From positions 1,893,501 through 1,957,500 of the forward strand of contig JAMPIT010000417.1 in the NCBI GenBank assembly GCA_026261815.1: DNA of 64,000 nt. The letters run 5' to 3'. The DNA is from Monarcha castaneiventris obscurior. Its lineage: Eukaryota; Chordata; Aves; Passeriformes; Monarchidae. Within the stretch, counting starts at the first letter, position 1. Each line of letters starts with the position of its first letter. The position numbers and the translations under genes were made by a program. Under the pieces are notes generated by a model. That model had not been told where the DNA came from and did no database searches. It worked only from the letters and a program-made list of their open reading frames with translations. This document shows positions 1-12,200 of the stretch, piece by piece.

Positions 1-3000
1 TTGATATTTATATTATTTTGCCTACCTTTTAAAAGTGACCTTTTAAAGAGTGATGCCTATTAGGAACAGAAGGTCTAGTTAGACTTAAGATCACTGTACA
101 AGAGTATTCACCACTGTATTTGGTTTTCAGAGGGACATCAATATTGCATTTGCCTGTATTGCCATATTTTAGGAAAATCAAATCTCTGGAGGTGCAGCAG
201 AGGCACTGTCCAAAGGAGGCCCATCAGCTGGAGCCTGAGCTTTCTGGAGATGATTCCTGCCTCACTCTTCACTTCAGGATCTGCATCTTTGCCATCCATT
301 TTTTGCCCCATGACCATGTGTGATGCTTGCACAGCAGACACAGCACTCCCACCTGCAAGCCATAAATTATCCGTACTGACTTATGCATAGGCCATAGAGG
401 GAGCAGAAGTGCCTTTGGCACTTGTGGGATTGCCTAGCAAAACCCAACTCCCACACAATGGAATCCCCTAGATAGTGTCAAACACACACACTGGGAAGTA
501 ACAAAAAAACCCCCAAACAAACCTTTATAGAGGTGGAAAACATGGAAACTCTTTCATTTGGAGGCTGGCTCAAGGTTTGGCCCCATTCTCTTTCCAGTTT
601 TATCAAATCTGGATCTTGGCAATTTACTTTACTTCTTTGGACTTCTACTACCCTATCTATAAAAGGAGAAGCATGGCACATCTTTCTCATGTGGAGAGCC
701 TTGAGCTCCTCCAGAATTAAAAGTGCTATTATTAAATGTTGTGTTCTGATGTTTGTGGGGAGAAATTAAATATCCTATGTCAAAAGTATGTTGGCAAAGG
801 TACAATCAGGAAGAAGACGAAGGTCCCCTTTCCCACAATGGTAACATCTGTACTCTAAACAGGATACTAGGGCTTCTTTTGAGAGACTTTTTAACTTGCC
901 CTCCAAATCTTTTTCCAAAAGCTTTCATCAACCAGCCTCCAGGGAAAGGGTCTACATGAAAAGAGACTGTTAGTCATTTCCAAGTCTGAGGTCAAGTGGG
1001 ATAGTGCTGAGTGACATTGGTCTTGCAGTTAGCCCTGAGTGCACTGTCACAGTTTTCAGTTCATCTGCCAAGGCATGAGCCTTTCACACCCACAGCAAAG
1101 TAGATACTCTGCTTTTTTTGTACCACAAACTACCAAGGGATCACACTGAGACTTGCAGATTGTATTGCCGAGCTGTGACATGCATTCAGAAGACGTTGAT
1201 AAACATTCAGACATCAAACTAAAATTTTAAATCAAACCCTCTCCTCCCCTGTCCTCTTCTGATTAAGAAATGTTTTATGTGCTTTCACAATATAATAGCT
1301 GTGGACACTCTGTGAGTATGCATTTTGTACACAGTAAAAAACTGCAAAACAAAGAGTTTCGTGTATTACACTTGTTAGTGAGATGCACTCCAGGGTAATG
1401 GAAGTTCCCCTTCTAAATTTCCCCTGCATACTATTGTGTGTCCCTTGCTGTGTGATGAGAGGCAATTTCAAGCCCGTTCCTCATTCTCATACAGCCTAGG
1501 AAAATTCAGCTACGTAATTCCTCACTGCTGCTGCTGAGTGACAGCAATAGTGCAAACAGTACCTACAGGATGGTGGCAGTGCTTTGCATTTCAAATGCTG
1601 TGAATAAGAGCCACCTTTGTAGCAGACTGAAATGCCAACTGTCCTGTATACCCAAGAACTCGCCTGGAGCTCAGCTATTTACATTAAAGATAGTCCATGT
1701 TGCAGATGCAAGTACAGAATTCTCCCTCTAGCAACGTGAATGGTTGCTGCTCATCAGCTTACAAATTTTCTTCTACCTCATAATATGTGATTTGTGGCCT
1801 TCTGAGAATGAAGTGTGCAGCCCCTTTGTCCCAAATCAGCCACTTTGACATTGTCACAAGGCAGGCAGGACCAAGAGCTGCAGCCTGCTGGCACATAAAG
1901 GTGTACCCCCTTCCAAAACACAAATATGAACTTGCATCCAAATCATTCAGGCTGTTGCCAGAAGACAACCAGCCTGAATCTCCTACTACTTCATATTCTT
2001 GTGGTTACATCAGTGCGACATTTTATCTCAAATTAAAACAAGCACACTAGACATAGCCCATGAGCACAAGAATTGCTCTTGGAATGTGCCACCCTAACCC
2101 ACTCTGCAAGCAACAGTGCCTGCAGTCCCCCTGAGGTGGCATGTAGCTGGGCAGCTGACATCTGAGCTCCTAAAGGCTCTGTAAGTTAATACACTACAGC
2201 TTTCACCCTACTGCTCTATGGCCAGGGCTGCACAGAATCCCGGCTCAGTTTGTGGCTGAGGGCTGCACACAGAGAGACAGCAAATGGTGCTGCATAGAAA
2301 CCTGTCAATTTTTCTTTAATCTATGAGGTACATTGCATGGTGGTGGCTCTGTATAAGCTATGTCATGCTAAATGTGTGACATCAATTATTTCCATATGAA
2401 GAGACAATGTCAAATGCAGGATTAGGACTGGTTTGCCAGTCAACCAGAAAACACAGATGGGTTATGAGAGGACAGAAAAATTAATGATTATACAAGTAAG
2501 CCTACACCTCTTCCTGGTGAGAGTTGTTACAACATAGCCCTTTGAGTTTTACTACAGTGACTCTCTATCTACAGAGATGCAAGTTACAGGGACATGAAGC
2601 TCAAATTCCCTCACCAATGTAAAAGTTGATCACCTACAACTCATCTAATTGTGGTTCTGTTAAATCTAATTTAATGTTATATGAAAGCTTTCCTTTAAAA
2701 CTAGGAGAACCAGGTAAAACCAGAGTGTGTTAGGTCACTTACCTGCTAGGTTAATTGGGCATTGATAAAAGCCATTAGATAAATATGGCTAAGAGCATTT
2801 TTAAAATGAGCATAGTACAAACTGAAAACTCCTTCCAGTTTACCTGTCAATCTGACAGACTTAAACATTCAATTCTGTTTTGGGTGATAGAGGCTTCAAA
2901 GATAAACATCGACTAAGCAGAAAAGCTCAAATGCCATGATGTTCAACTGGCATAAATTTTCCAAGTGCCTGATTTTAACAACAAATATTTTAAAGGCAAG

Positions 3001-6000
3001 AAATTGCAAACAAAAAACACCAGAGCATAGCACAGATATTTCTGTTAAGCTAAGTACATGGGTATCAACCATTATTTTATAAGTATCCAGCAACACACTC
3101 CCTCTACTCATCTAAATATAGTAACACATCAAGAAGCTGCTTCTGGATTATTACTACATAATTTTACAGGGTAGTAGTTTTCAATGAACAAAGTATCTGC
3201 TGTATTTGCTTCTTTTTTTTTTTTTCCTAACAGATACTACATTTGTTTTACTTTCATATTAGAATGTTTTTTTATGGCAAAAATACAGGTCCATTAATCA
3301 AAGTTTTGCCAATAGCTTCAATATGCAAGGCATTTATAACATATTTCTGCATAGTCCACAGCAGATTCACTCACTATTACTGTTCTAGGTGCAGAGCTTC
3401 ATAACTTCCTGCATGTTAATATTCTTTCTTAACTGCAACACCTATATGCATATGTTCCTTCACTTGAATAAGCAATTTTGAATATAGGAACCATGTTTCA
3501 GATTGGAATTTAGATTTAGTGAATTTAGACATGAAACTATTTGACCGTGGAGGCAAGCCATAAGATATAACACGACTGTTATTTTTAACTATCTGGGTTC
3601 TATTAGATGCTTCAGAATAGTCTATAAGAGATTTAAGCAAAAAAAAATTTTAAAAGTGCTTTTTAAACAATAATAATTCATTGGGGCTTTTAAAATCATT
3701 ATTTACAAAGGTATTATTAATTACAAAATTTGGGGGGCAATTTTTGACAGAATCAAGTCTTCTGCTTCATCCTTATTGAACCAGTGAATTACCTGAGATA
3801 TCACACAGTACCATTTTCTTATGCTTGGGACCTGAGTTTAGCAGCAATATATAAACAGCAGCTTATTTTGCAGTATTTTTGGAAACTGTATCAACACAGT
3901 AGAGTCCTAGTATTTTAGGGGGAGTTCCCTCTGAACCTCCATTACTGGAAAATGTTACAGCATGGGATCAGCTAGAAAACAGAACAGCAAAGACACAACA
4001 TTTCCCAATAAAAATTCCTATTATGGTACATAGCAAGACAATTTTCTGGAACAAAATTAATGCCTTTTTCCCCAGCATAACTGTAACCAATCTTTTCTTA
4101 CTAGAATTATATGTATGAAGGGTAGGATTTAGTTTTCTTTACCAATAGAGCTATGTAAATGAAGCATTTACACATAAAGCAATGATAAGGCAACAAAAGC
4201 AAAGAGAACCTCAGTGTCCACAGACACCTGACAGGACAGGAGAAGATACCCTGCAGCAGACAGGCTGCTCTGGGGCTGGAATAAACTGAAACCCTCCTCC
4301 TTTTCAGTGCCCACCAATGTACTCATTACCAGCTAGCCTCAAGCGTCACTGAAAAATAAAGCTGCCCTTCTTCTTGCCTTAAAAAGAACCCAAAACCAGT
4401 TTTGGCAGCAGTGTTTGGGCTGGTCTGATATGGAGGGCTGTAAAGTAGTTGCCTCTGCTTGGCTACAAGTAGGTCCCCAATTCTGTTTTGTAACTACCTC
4501 AGGCTAACAATTTTACAGATATCAGAATTTTCAAGCCCAGAATAAAGGCATGATATCATCAACAAGAATCTCACAGACAAAAGCTTATATATCAAAAGAG
4601 AGGAAAAAGTTGTTATAATTATAGGCCTACAAGTGTTCTTTTACAGTGTTCCCTCAAATTTCTTTGTGTTTATCTCACACATGTACACAGCCTTACCAAC
4701 AATTTTATTTTAAGTATTATAAGGGGAGCTATTTAATGTTCCAGCTTGTTCATTTTGCTAATACAGATTATTTCATGTAGGTTTTGAAACACTGGTAAAT
4801 TAGGAGTCTCAGTAGAAAGTATTGGTGCAATTTATAAACTAATAGCAGTATACAGACCATAACAGCAACAAGGTATAAATCAAAAGTAATTAAGTGTTCT
4901 AGGGCGCAGGCACACAAAAGTTACAACCAAGTAACACAGCCAAGAAGAACTCCTATTACATAAATTAAGACAAACCCTTCAGAAAGAAGGGGCATCACAA
5001 ACACGTGGGACCTGACAGGTCCTACTTTGCAACTCTGACCCTCACCAATGCCAATGATTTTCAGCATTTCATATACACAGGTCTGATACAACTACAAAAC
5101 AATAGAGTATATTCTTCATTTACACCCACCAAAATTGTGCATTTCTTACAATGAAAGGTTGTCTTTTTCCTAAACAATATATTTTCTCACATTTTCTGTC
5201 ATTTGAGATAAGCCTTACCCAGTTTGAAAACTTAACAGAAAAATGTTACTAAAAATTATTTTTCATTTCTGCCACAAGTTTTCACAAAAATAACCTACCA
5301 TTTTTCAGCAGTTCTGTTTTGTTACACTGAACCTCTAGGCATGGTGTGAGGATTTACTCAAGCTGAAAGGCTAAGGTTCTGCCTAAGCTGGTGAGCAAAG
5401 CCATGCTGGTCACACACCTGCAGCCCTGCTGACTGCACAGCCAGCACCAGCAGCTGTAAAAGAGCTCTCTCCACACACACCCCTTTCCTGGATGAAGGAT
5501 GATCCCAGCTACAGGTGGGGCCTCCCCAGCACAGCCAGCAGCTGACATCAGCGTCCTTGAATTTATGGGCATGGGAAGGTATCTGAGGCCTCAGGGCCAT
5601 AAAAAGAAATAGCTGGTTGGTGATATCAGTGTGGAAGCAACCCATGCAAGCTGCCCACGGGCAGTAACTTAGGCAGGGGAGCACTCAGACTGTACTTAAG
5701 CTGCAGTGAAAACCACTGACTACTTGGATGACACAGCCTCAGACTTAGCATGTAGAACTGATGGCTGGTAGCCTGTAATGCTACATGTACTATCAGGGCA
5801 GAGAGATGTACCTTTAATGCCTGTGTTTAGTCTAGAATCCTATCCTTTAAAGCTGGCTTGTATTTTAGATGCAACAATGGTGAGCTGCTCTGAGAGCTGA
5901 TCCAGGTGAGAGCTATTTCTGTCAAGACAAAATAAATTATCACATTGCAAAAATACATACGTCTGAGTTTTATTAGAGCCCTCATCTTCTACTGGCACAT

Positions 6001-6348
6001 CTACTCAAGCTATGGTGTTGACTCAGGAAACTGAGCAGGGAATCATGCCTGAGGGCACAAGGCAGAACACAGCAGAAGTCAAAAGTAAAAACTAAAGCTG
6101 ATCATGCAATTACATTCTTAGTTGCCAAAGATTTAATTGTGTCATAGCACATAGGGCACGTTTCTATCCAAGGACTCTTAATGTAAATACTATGTACCTT
6201 TATAAAGGTTAGTTAGCCTTGTAAAAGACATGGAGTCAAATATTAAGTCATCTATTACTTATGAAATTTTTTAAAATCATGGGTACCCCAAAATGAACTA
6301 TTAAACCTTTAAAATGAATTATTTTCCTAATTTTTTTTTTTCTAATAG
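1..6348. other. Non-genic AT-rich sequence
   Basis: I see no gene, RNA gene or recognisable transposon in this stretch. Open frames are short, lie on both strands and show no family resemblance. Small landmarks are a run of 13 T at 3213-3225 followed by CCTAACAG, which resembles a splice acceptor but has no convincing downstream donor, and a somewhat GC-richer patch at about 5340-5700 with overlapping minus-strand open frames of 72 and 108 codons that I cannot assign. A minus-strand donor-like site (CAG|GTAAGTGA) sits at about 2735-2745, with no matching acceptor that I can support. One such site is expected by chance in a window of this size. Confidence 0.6.
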
Positions 6349-6471
6349 AACTTCAGTAACAGCATGAATCAGTTAGGCTTTGGAAAAATAACAGCTTCAT
6401 CCAAGCAAAAACCTAACAGGAAGCTTCAGAGTGAATCTTCTGGTAGAGCTGAGATCAGCAGTTATATCTGA
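6349..6471 (+). other. Candidate terminal exon after a strong splice acceptor (speculative)
   Basis: The sequence just upstream (about 6325-6348) is a CTAAT branch-like motif, a run of T and CTAATAG, which is close to an ideal vertebrate splice acceptor. From base 6349 the frame stays open for 40 codons to a TGA at 6469-6471. The predicted peptide is serine-, lysine- and asparagine-rich (for example NQLGFGKITASSKQKPNRK) and matches no family I recognise. No poly(A) signal lies close behind. The nearest AATAAA-type hexamer I noticed is near 6960. A 40-codon open stretch after a chance acceptor is not rare, so this is recorded as a candidate only. Confidence 0.12.
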
Positions 6472-7299
6472 ATATCATAATACCAGCTGCTGAAACTACT
6501 AAGAGGGAACGATGAAAACTAACAGAACTGCTTGAAGGACCAAAAATGCAAATGTGGCATTAGAACATCTGTGGAGATAAAGCATCATACATAAACAATT
6601 ATCTGGTTTGCAAGAAAAAAGAAAAAACCTTTCAATATAAGTAAATAGCTGACCCAGCAGAAACATGCTCATCTTCTCCAAGAATGAGTCATCTCCAGGA
6701 GATGCTTCACTAAATCTCTATAAACTTTCCCCTTTGATACCAATAATTTTGCTACTGAGAAATTTCCTTTAGTTATCTGGACTTCATATGGTCAGTCTCC
6801 AAAACTATAATGTATTTATTTTTCTAAGGCATCCAGTAGTATGAAATGCAGGTGCATGTATACACAACTCAGCTTCACTGATGAAGAAAAGAAGTAGATA
6901 AGTTCAACTAAATCAGCAGGGAATTCTTGCATTCCTCTGCAGTGAATGGAGACAGCAGCAAATAAACATTAAAAACTTAAACAATGTCCCTAAGTATTCA
7001 AATAGCTTAAAGTGAATAATCTTCTTAATATGAGAAGAAAAACAAACAAATGTTCAGTAACTCTCAGCATGACATCTTCAGCCACCTATCAAAACCATAC
7101 AGCAATTTAAAACCAGAAGAGATTAACTGACCCCAAATCATCAGGTCCTTCCCCTCACAAGGTGTGTTTTGTATTTGTGGATAGCTTTTTATGTCCTCTT
7201 TGCATGCACAGAGCTGAACTTGCTGCAGCTTGTTTGCATTATGACAAACCTTTTTTTGACTTGATTCCCCCAGAACTTCTTGACATAACCCTCTTGACC
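6472..7299. other. Non-genic sequence
   Basis: Unique AT-rich sequence between the exon-like segment and the SINE. I see nothing that supports a gene or a repeat here. Confidence 0.5.
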
Positions 7300-7437
7300 C
7301 TGAGATGATCTCAGTTGTCAGAGCATGGTGGCAATAACGCCAAGGTCGCAGGTGCGATCCCCATACGGGCCATCCACTTAAGAGCTGGGCTCGATGGTCC
7401 TTGTGGATCCCTTCCAACCCAGAACAGTCTGTGATTC
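7300..7437 (+). mobile_element. tRNA-Ile-derived SINE with CR1-type tail (TguSINE1-like)
   Basis: The head (about 7300-7372) aligns along its length with tRNA-Ile(AAT). The D-arm reads TCAGTTGTCAGAGC, the anticodon arm keeps AAT at 7333-7335 followed by AACGCC, the T-arm reads GGTCGCAGGTGCGATCCCC, and the acceptor end is ACGGGCCA. The polymerase III A box (7306-7317) and B box (7351-7361, GGTGCGATCCC, one change from consensus) are both still visible. The tail (7373-7437) contains CTTCCAACCCAGAACA and ends CTGTGATTCC, the 3' end used by CR1 reverse transcriptase. A tRNA-Ile head fused to a CR1 tail is the structure of TguSINE1, a SINE of passerine birds moved in trans by CR1. The U33 position is changed and the acceptor stem no longer pairs, so this is a retroposed copy and not a functional tRNA. 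The exact 5' boundary could be up to about 10 bases earlier. Confidence 0.85.
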
Positions 7438-9111
7438 CTGTTTCATTTTGTAACTTCTAGACCTGCACACAGAAAAATGTGTGTTGGCAAACACATACAC
7501 ATGAGCATTTCCCACTCTCCTAGCTTTCCAATATTCCTCAGCAGTCATGAATGACACTTGCAGCAAACGAATCCCTTCATGCCTACTGCCAACATCCTCA
7601 TATTGCCCTGCAAACTCAGAAAGAAGAATAACACTAGACAGAAAACTCAGGTTAAAAATATACTGCTCGAGCTCCCTTCTCTTTGTTCATTAGATATTCT
7701 ACAGACATGCATATGTATAAACACACATTATTAATTTATGCCTCCCCGGTGCTTACAGCATTTCATAGGCAGAGTGAGCAGTTTACATGTGGCACTGCCC
7801 GGTGGGCAAGGGCAACACCTACATCATGCAGCCTTGACTTCAGTCTTCCAAAAGGCTGAGCAGTTGTCAGCTGGGCACTGTGTTGGATGGACAGTAAAAG
7901 AGGGCAGTGGGAAGAAAGCAAAGAGCTCCTTTGAGAAAGGATGTATCGGTCTTGGTACATTTTTACCCCAAAAAAGAAAAAATTAAGTGGACTTGTTCTG
8001 CTTGTTACAGGATGCTTGGAGAGATTTCTGAGCTGATTTTTAGTAATCAATTCTTGCAAAAGCTTTTTAAAATGCCATGAAGTTGTGATAAACCTTTAGA
8101 TTTTTGTGAACATTACCAGTTTTCAACCACTAAGGACCCTTCCAAATCACTTCTGTTATGGCTGGTGGGTTTTAATTCTATAAATTGTGGACAGGCATTA
8201 AAGTAAGGAAAAAACCAGTCTGGTAATTGGAATGAGCAAGTGCTTTTCGTGTTCTGCAGAACCATTCAAAGAAGTCACAGTGATACGCATCAGTGTCTCT
8301 AGTTTACTACAGTCCTGCTGTAGATGTGCTTTAAAATCCTGTTTTCAGCCACTAGTAAATTTGAAATTCTTTTCACTACAAGTTCTGTGGCACTTGGATA
8401 CCTTTGAATGTTAGATATGGAACTCTCAGTTACACTTACTTGTGTGTATCAAGCTAGAATTTATATACATAAACAAACCAATACATATATAGGTAGCTAC
8501 ATATAAAATAAAGAATATGCAATAGCATAAGTTATTGAATCAGAGATATGAAATATTGCAGTTTTAATAGAGAGCAGATGCTGTGTTTTCATATTACTAG
8601 CTCGGCTGCAAGCTAGCAGGAGCACTTCTATCAGAACAGTGCTTCAGGAGGAGGGAAGAAATACATAATTTGTTCTAGCTGGCTTTTCCTAATTCCATTT
8701 AGTAGGATTTAATTGAATAAGTGCAGAAAATCTACCTAAGGTTCATATCCATGATGACAGTTTGCTGCCTGCAAGAAATTCCAGAAAATATGTCTCTAGG
8801 TTTCTGTATGTATGGTATCTTTCTGATTCAAATTTAACAATGGTGATTAAACTGATTTTGGTCATATAGGATTTGATCAGCATATAGTGCCACTGCTCTG
8901 GCAAATGGGGATTTCTACCCCTGACACATCACAATTCAGTTAGACCTTGTAGATCATGCTGTCAGTACTGGTCAGCATCAGTCTCTGAAGCAGCTATGGC
9001 AGAGCTTACTGCATAGGTGAGATACCTTCTGCAATCCATACTCAGGACTAATTTTTTGGACTTTGAATTTTATCTAGTTTTGCAAAGACACCAATGTATT
9101 TATGCAAGTAT
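7438..9111. other. Non-genic sequence between SINE and CR1
   Basis: No gene seen. An AT-rich patch at about 8455-8530 is rich in short ATA and TATA runs. Open frames of up to about 98 codons lie on both strands at 7738-8059 and overlap each other, as expected by chance. Confidence 0.5.
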
Positions 9112-9450
9112 TGAATTATAGAATGGGCAAGACTGGAAGGGACCACTGGAAGTCATCCAGTCCATCCTCCCTGCTCAACCACGGTCCCCTAGAGCATGAT
9201 TGTGTTGAAATGGCTTCTGAATATCTCCATAGAAGGAGACTCCACAGCCTCTATGGGCAGCTTGTTCCAGTGCTCAGTCACCTGCACAATGAAGAACTTC
9301 TTCCTCATGTTCAGGTGGGACTTCCTGTGCATCAGTTCCTGCCCATTGCCTCTTGTCCTATTGCTTGGCACCACCGAGATATCTGGCTTTATCCTCTTGA
9401 CACCCTCCCTTCAGATACACATTGAAGAATCTGATGACCTTCTTAGATCA
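9112..9450 (-). mobile_element. CR1 LINE fragment, 3' part, reverse orientation
   Basis: On the plus strand the element opens with the reverse complement of the CR1 3' end (GAATTATAGAATGGGCAAG, then CTGGAAGGGACCACTGGAAG). It continues through the typical 3' UTR and the end of ORF2. On the minus strand, 9374-9189 encodes the C-terminal ORF2 tail of a CR1 reverse transcriptase. Recognisable pieces are NMRKKFF, EHWNKLP and EAVESPSMEIF, which correspond to the family pattern [24 protein letters not shown]. The copy is 5' truncated, as most CR1 copies are, and has substitutions and at least one small deletion near 9200-9215 relative to the usual family sequence. It is inactive. The 5' truncation point near 9445-9455 is approximate because similarity fades gradually. 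Confidence 0.9.
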
Positions 9451-11750
9451 TGTGGCACCTGGGTAGAACACAAAAACTATTTTCAAGAATTTAGGAATGC
9501 ACACATAGTGGTCATTGACCTAATTTATGGCCAGTGGCTCTTCCATAAGGTTGTTTCAAAGGCACACTGATATTTTATTAAATTATCCGTCACTCAGGGC
9601 TATAGTACAAGCACCATTTGTTAAAACGTAACTTTTCCAGATAATCTACTTTTCACTTTTCACTTCATTTTGAATCTGCCTTTCCTTCAGAGAGATCTGG
9701 AGAGCATCAGGGTGAGGCACTAACAAAACAACAGAAAAAAACCCCATCAGAGTTAACATTCAGACATGGTCCCAGTACTAACACTGACAAACAGAGTTTG
9801 AAAGGTCTCCCTTCTGCTGCAACCTTTTATTAACAGTCAACCTCAATCTTTCTACACCCTTGGATTTTTGTGGTTTACTTGAAAGATTTGATACATACAG
9901 GGATCTTTCAAATAAAGCCTGAAGGATATTTTTTATTATATATATAAATAAATTCTTTGTAGCAGTTGTGCTTTAGCATAGCCTAAACAAACACAGCTAA
10001 GTGATACTGCTAAGCAAATTAGCAATCATACTGGTCCCAGAGCAGAAACTCTTGAGCATTGTGTTGGGCTCCACACCACCAGCAGGGTTATTGTCAGGTG
10101 GTTTTGCACCTGTCAGCACAGGATGAATTTTACTCCTCAGACAATCTACAACTAATCTCATTTCTGTCAGCTTCTCTAAAAGATGGAAGACAGTGGATGG
10201 ATGCCTGAGACAGCTGAATTAGAAATAAATTGCAAGAAAGATTGGTGTTGTTAACTGGACTCTTCTGCTGAAGGCTGATGCCTCAGCTGTGTACTGATGG
10301 AAATTCTTGTCAGCCCAGACTAGTTTTGACCATGCTATGTCATTTAAATGTTATAAGAATAACAGAAATGGGGTTATTTTGTGGCATCAGCCAGTTTTCA
10401 AGGGAAGTTAAAAGCATGTGGGCACAGAGAAAGTTATAACTGATACTAAACTTGGGAACAAAGCTAAGCAATCTGCTGTGTAGGTGATACTGCAAGACAC
10501 ACAAAAGCTTGCCTGAAATAATCCACCCCAGCTGTTGGCATGCTGTAATGTAAAGCTGCCGTGTTTTAAATTTGGTCTGAGATGAAAAGACTCAATGTAA
10601 ACAATCTGCTTATATTTGTGAAAATTTCTTTCTCAATGTGTATCAGTCACTGGAAGCCTAGAGAATTAAAACCAGTGTGTAGTGCACATTTTGGCTGCAG
10701 TGCTGGTAAAAAACCCTGTGCTTTTTTGTCCCAGGTGAGGGACAGCGAGCACTTTCAGTTTGACATGGTTTCATTTGCTCTGAAGTTACACATCTTATCT
10801 TTCTGCCAGCAAGAGCAGAGGATGAGGGGCTGGGGTGGCAGATGTGACCTACCTCAGGAGTTGACCTGCAGGTGCACATCCTGCTTTGTCCACTCATGGA
10901 GTGGGTGAAAACTCTGCTGAGAGATATTGTTGCCTCTACTGATAAGATACGATAATTTTTAAGCAGTTTTTTTTCTGTTTAAATCTGCCTGCAGACTTAT
11001 CTCCTAATGCCAGCTACCCTGGATAGGTGCCCAGTAAGAACTGCTTTACACCAGTTCATCTCAGGAGGAAAAGAGGTGCACCACAGGTAGCTGCACCTTA
11101 CTGTTGCTAGGTTTTTCAAATATTTTCCCATTACAGGATCCCAGGGATGGTCATAGAAAGCTATGTGAGCACATACAATTTTATGACCCTTCTCCAGGTG
11201 CATTTTGACAAAATGGACACAGGGATGGGGACAGAGGAACCCAGCTCAGCTCAGCATCAGCCTCATTCCAAGGTTTCCTTGGAAGCCTTTACAGAAAAGC
11301 AGAGATGAATCCTACGTAAGCACCTGACAGACAAAATAGGGAAGTATGTAGTCCTTGGCATCTGCTTTTATGCAGGGGGCAAGAAGAATGGAAGAAGGTA
11401 CCTGAAACACTTTTCTGCTTCATGGGAAGCCTCCTGAAATAGCTGCTACCTTTGCCTTCATCTGTGCTTCCCAACAATGAAAATAAAATGCATAGCAACA
11501 GGGAAGGAAATCTTCAGTAATCTTTCCAATCCCCAGCAGCAGGAGTATCCATGAACACTGTATTATGCCTTAAATTTTTTATGCAACTTGAAATGTCTGT
11601 GTAGCCAGGTCATTTACCTCACAAAAATCTCAAATCCCTTTAAAGCTAAAGATGTTAGTCAAACTGAACCAGAAAACCATTCTACTGGTTTTTCTTTACC
11701 TTACCTGCCATTGTTGCAAACGTTTCTCATTCAGAAGACTTATTTTAACC
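9451..11750. other. Non-genic sequence
   Basis: Unique sequence without a recognisable gene. An AT-rich run at about 9928-9950 contains TATATATATAAATAAA. At 10720-10737 a pyrimidine-rich stretch ending CCCAG precedes an open frame running to 10908. It resembles an acceptor plus coding sequence but has no donor or known protein similarity, so I do not call it an exon. Confidence 0.5.
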
Positions 11751-12200
11751 CATGTCTTGTACAATCATCCAGGCGTATGGGGAGGAGAAAGTGATAGGAC
11801 ACGGAATAGCACAGGGGAGGCAGCAGCAGTATGGGAAGAGCAAGAGAGGAGAGAAGGAAAACTTGAGCAGTGGATCTACGCTTCCATTTCCCAGAGCAAA
11901 AAGCCCACCGGCAGCACCGGCCCCAGAGCAGCTGTCCCCTGGGGAGGTGGTGACTGAGCGGCCATGCCAGAGGCTGGTTAGCTCTGCCAGGGGCTGTGCC
12001 ATCCCTCCCAACAGTTGTAATCTCCTGGTCCTTCCCTTAGATAAGCTGGAGCACGGCAAAAGACATGCTTGTCATGGAGAAAGCCGGAGGCAACACCTCC
12101 GAGCGTGCCTGTCCTGGGCCCTGTGCCCACCGCAGCCCAGGAAGGACCATCTCTGAGAGCTGCAGGACAACGAGCTGGAATGTGGCAGCACAGCAAACAC
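11751..12200. other. GC-richer, CpG-bearing patch
   Basis: This block is visibly richer in G, C and CpG than its surroundings; I count about a dozen CpGs by eye, for example in ACCGGCAGCACCGGCCCC and CTCCGAGCGTGCC. Overlapping open frames occur on both strands (134 codons plus, 104 codons minus), as GC-rich DNA favours by lowering stop-codon frequency. None resembles a known protein, and no clear splice pair or promoter motif frames the block. It could be a decayed CpG island, an exon of a non-coding RNA, a diverged repeat or simply a local composition fluctuation. CpG density looks too low for a classical island. Confidence 0.3.

Noticed and set aside
2735..2745. Perfect minus-strand donor CAG|GTAAGTGA
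   Set aside because: About one such nonamer is expected by chance in a window this size, and no acceptor or exon-like segment matches it.
3211..3240. T-run plus CCTAACAG acceptor-like site
   Set aside because: The downstream sequence has stops in all frames within a short distance and no donor. T-runs make such sites common.
7300..7372. Functional tRNA-Ile gene
   Set aside because: The acceptor stem does not pair, the base before the anticodon and one B-box position are changed, and it is fused to a CR1 tail; it is the SINE head.
10720..10908. Acceptor-like CTTTTTTGTCCCAG followed by a long open frame
   Set aside because: The open frame also extends upstream of the acceptor. There is no downstream donor or poly(A) signal, and the peptide is unrecognised.
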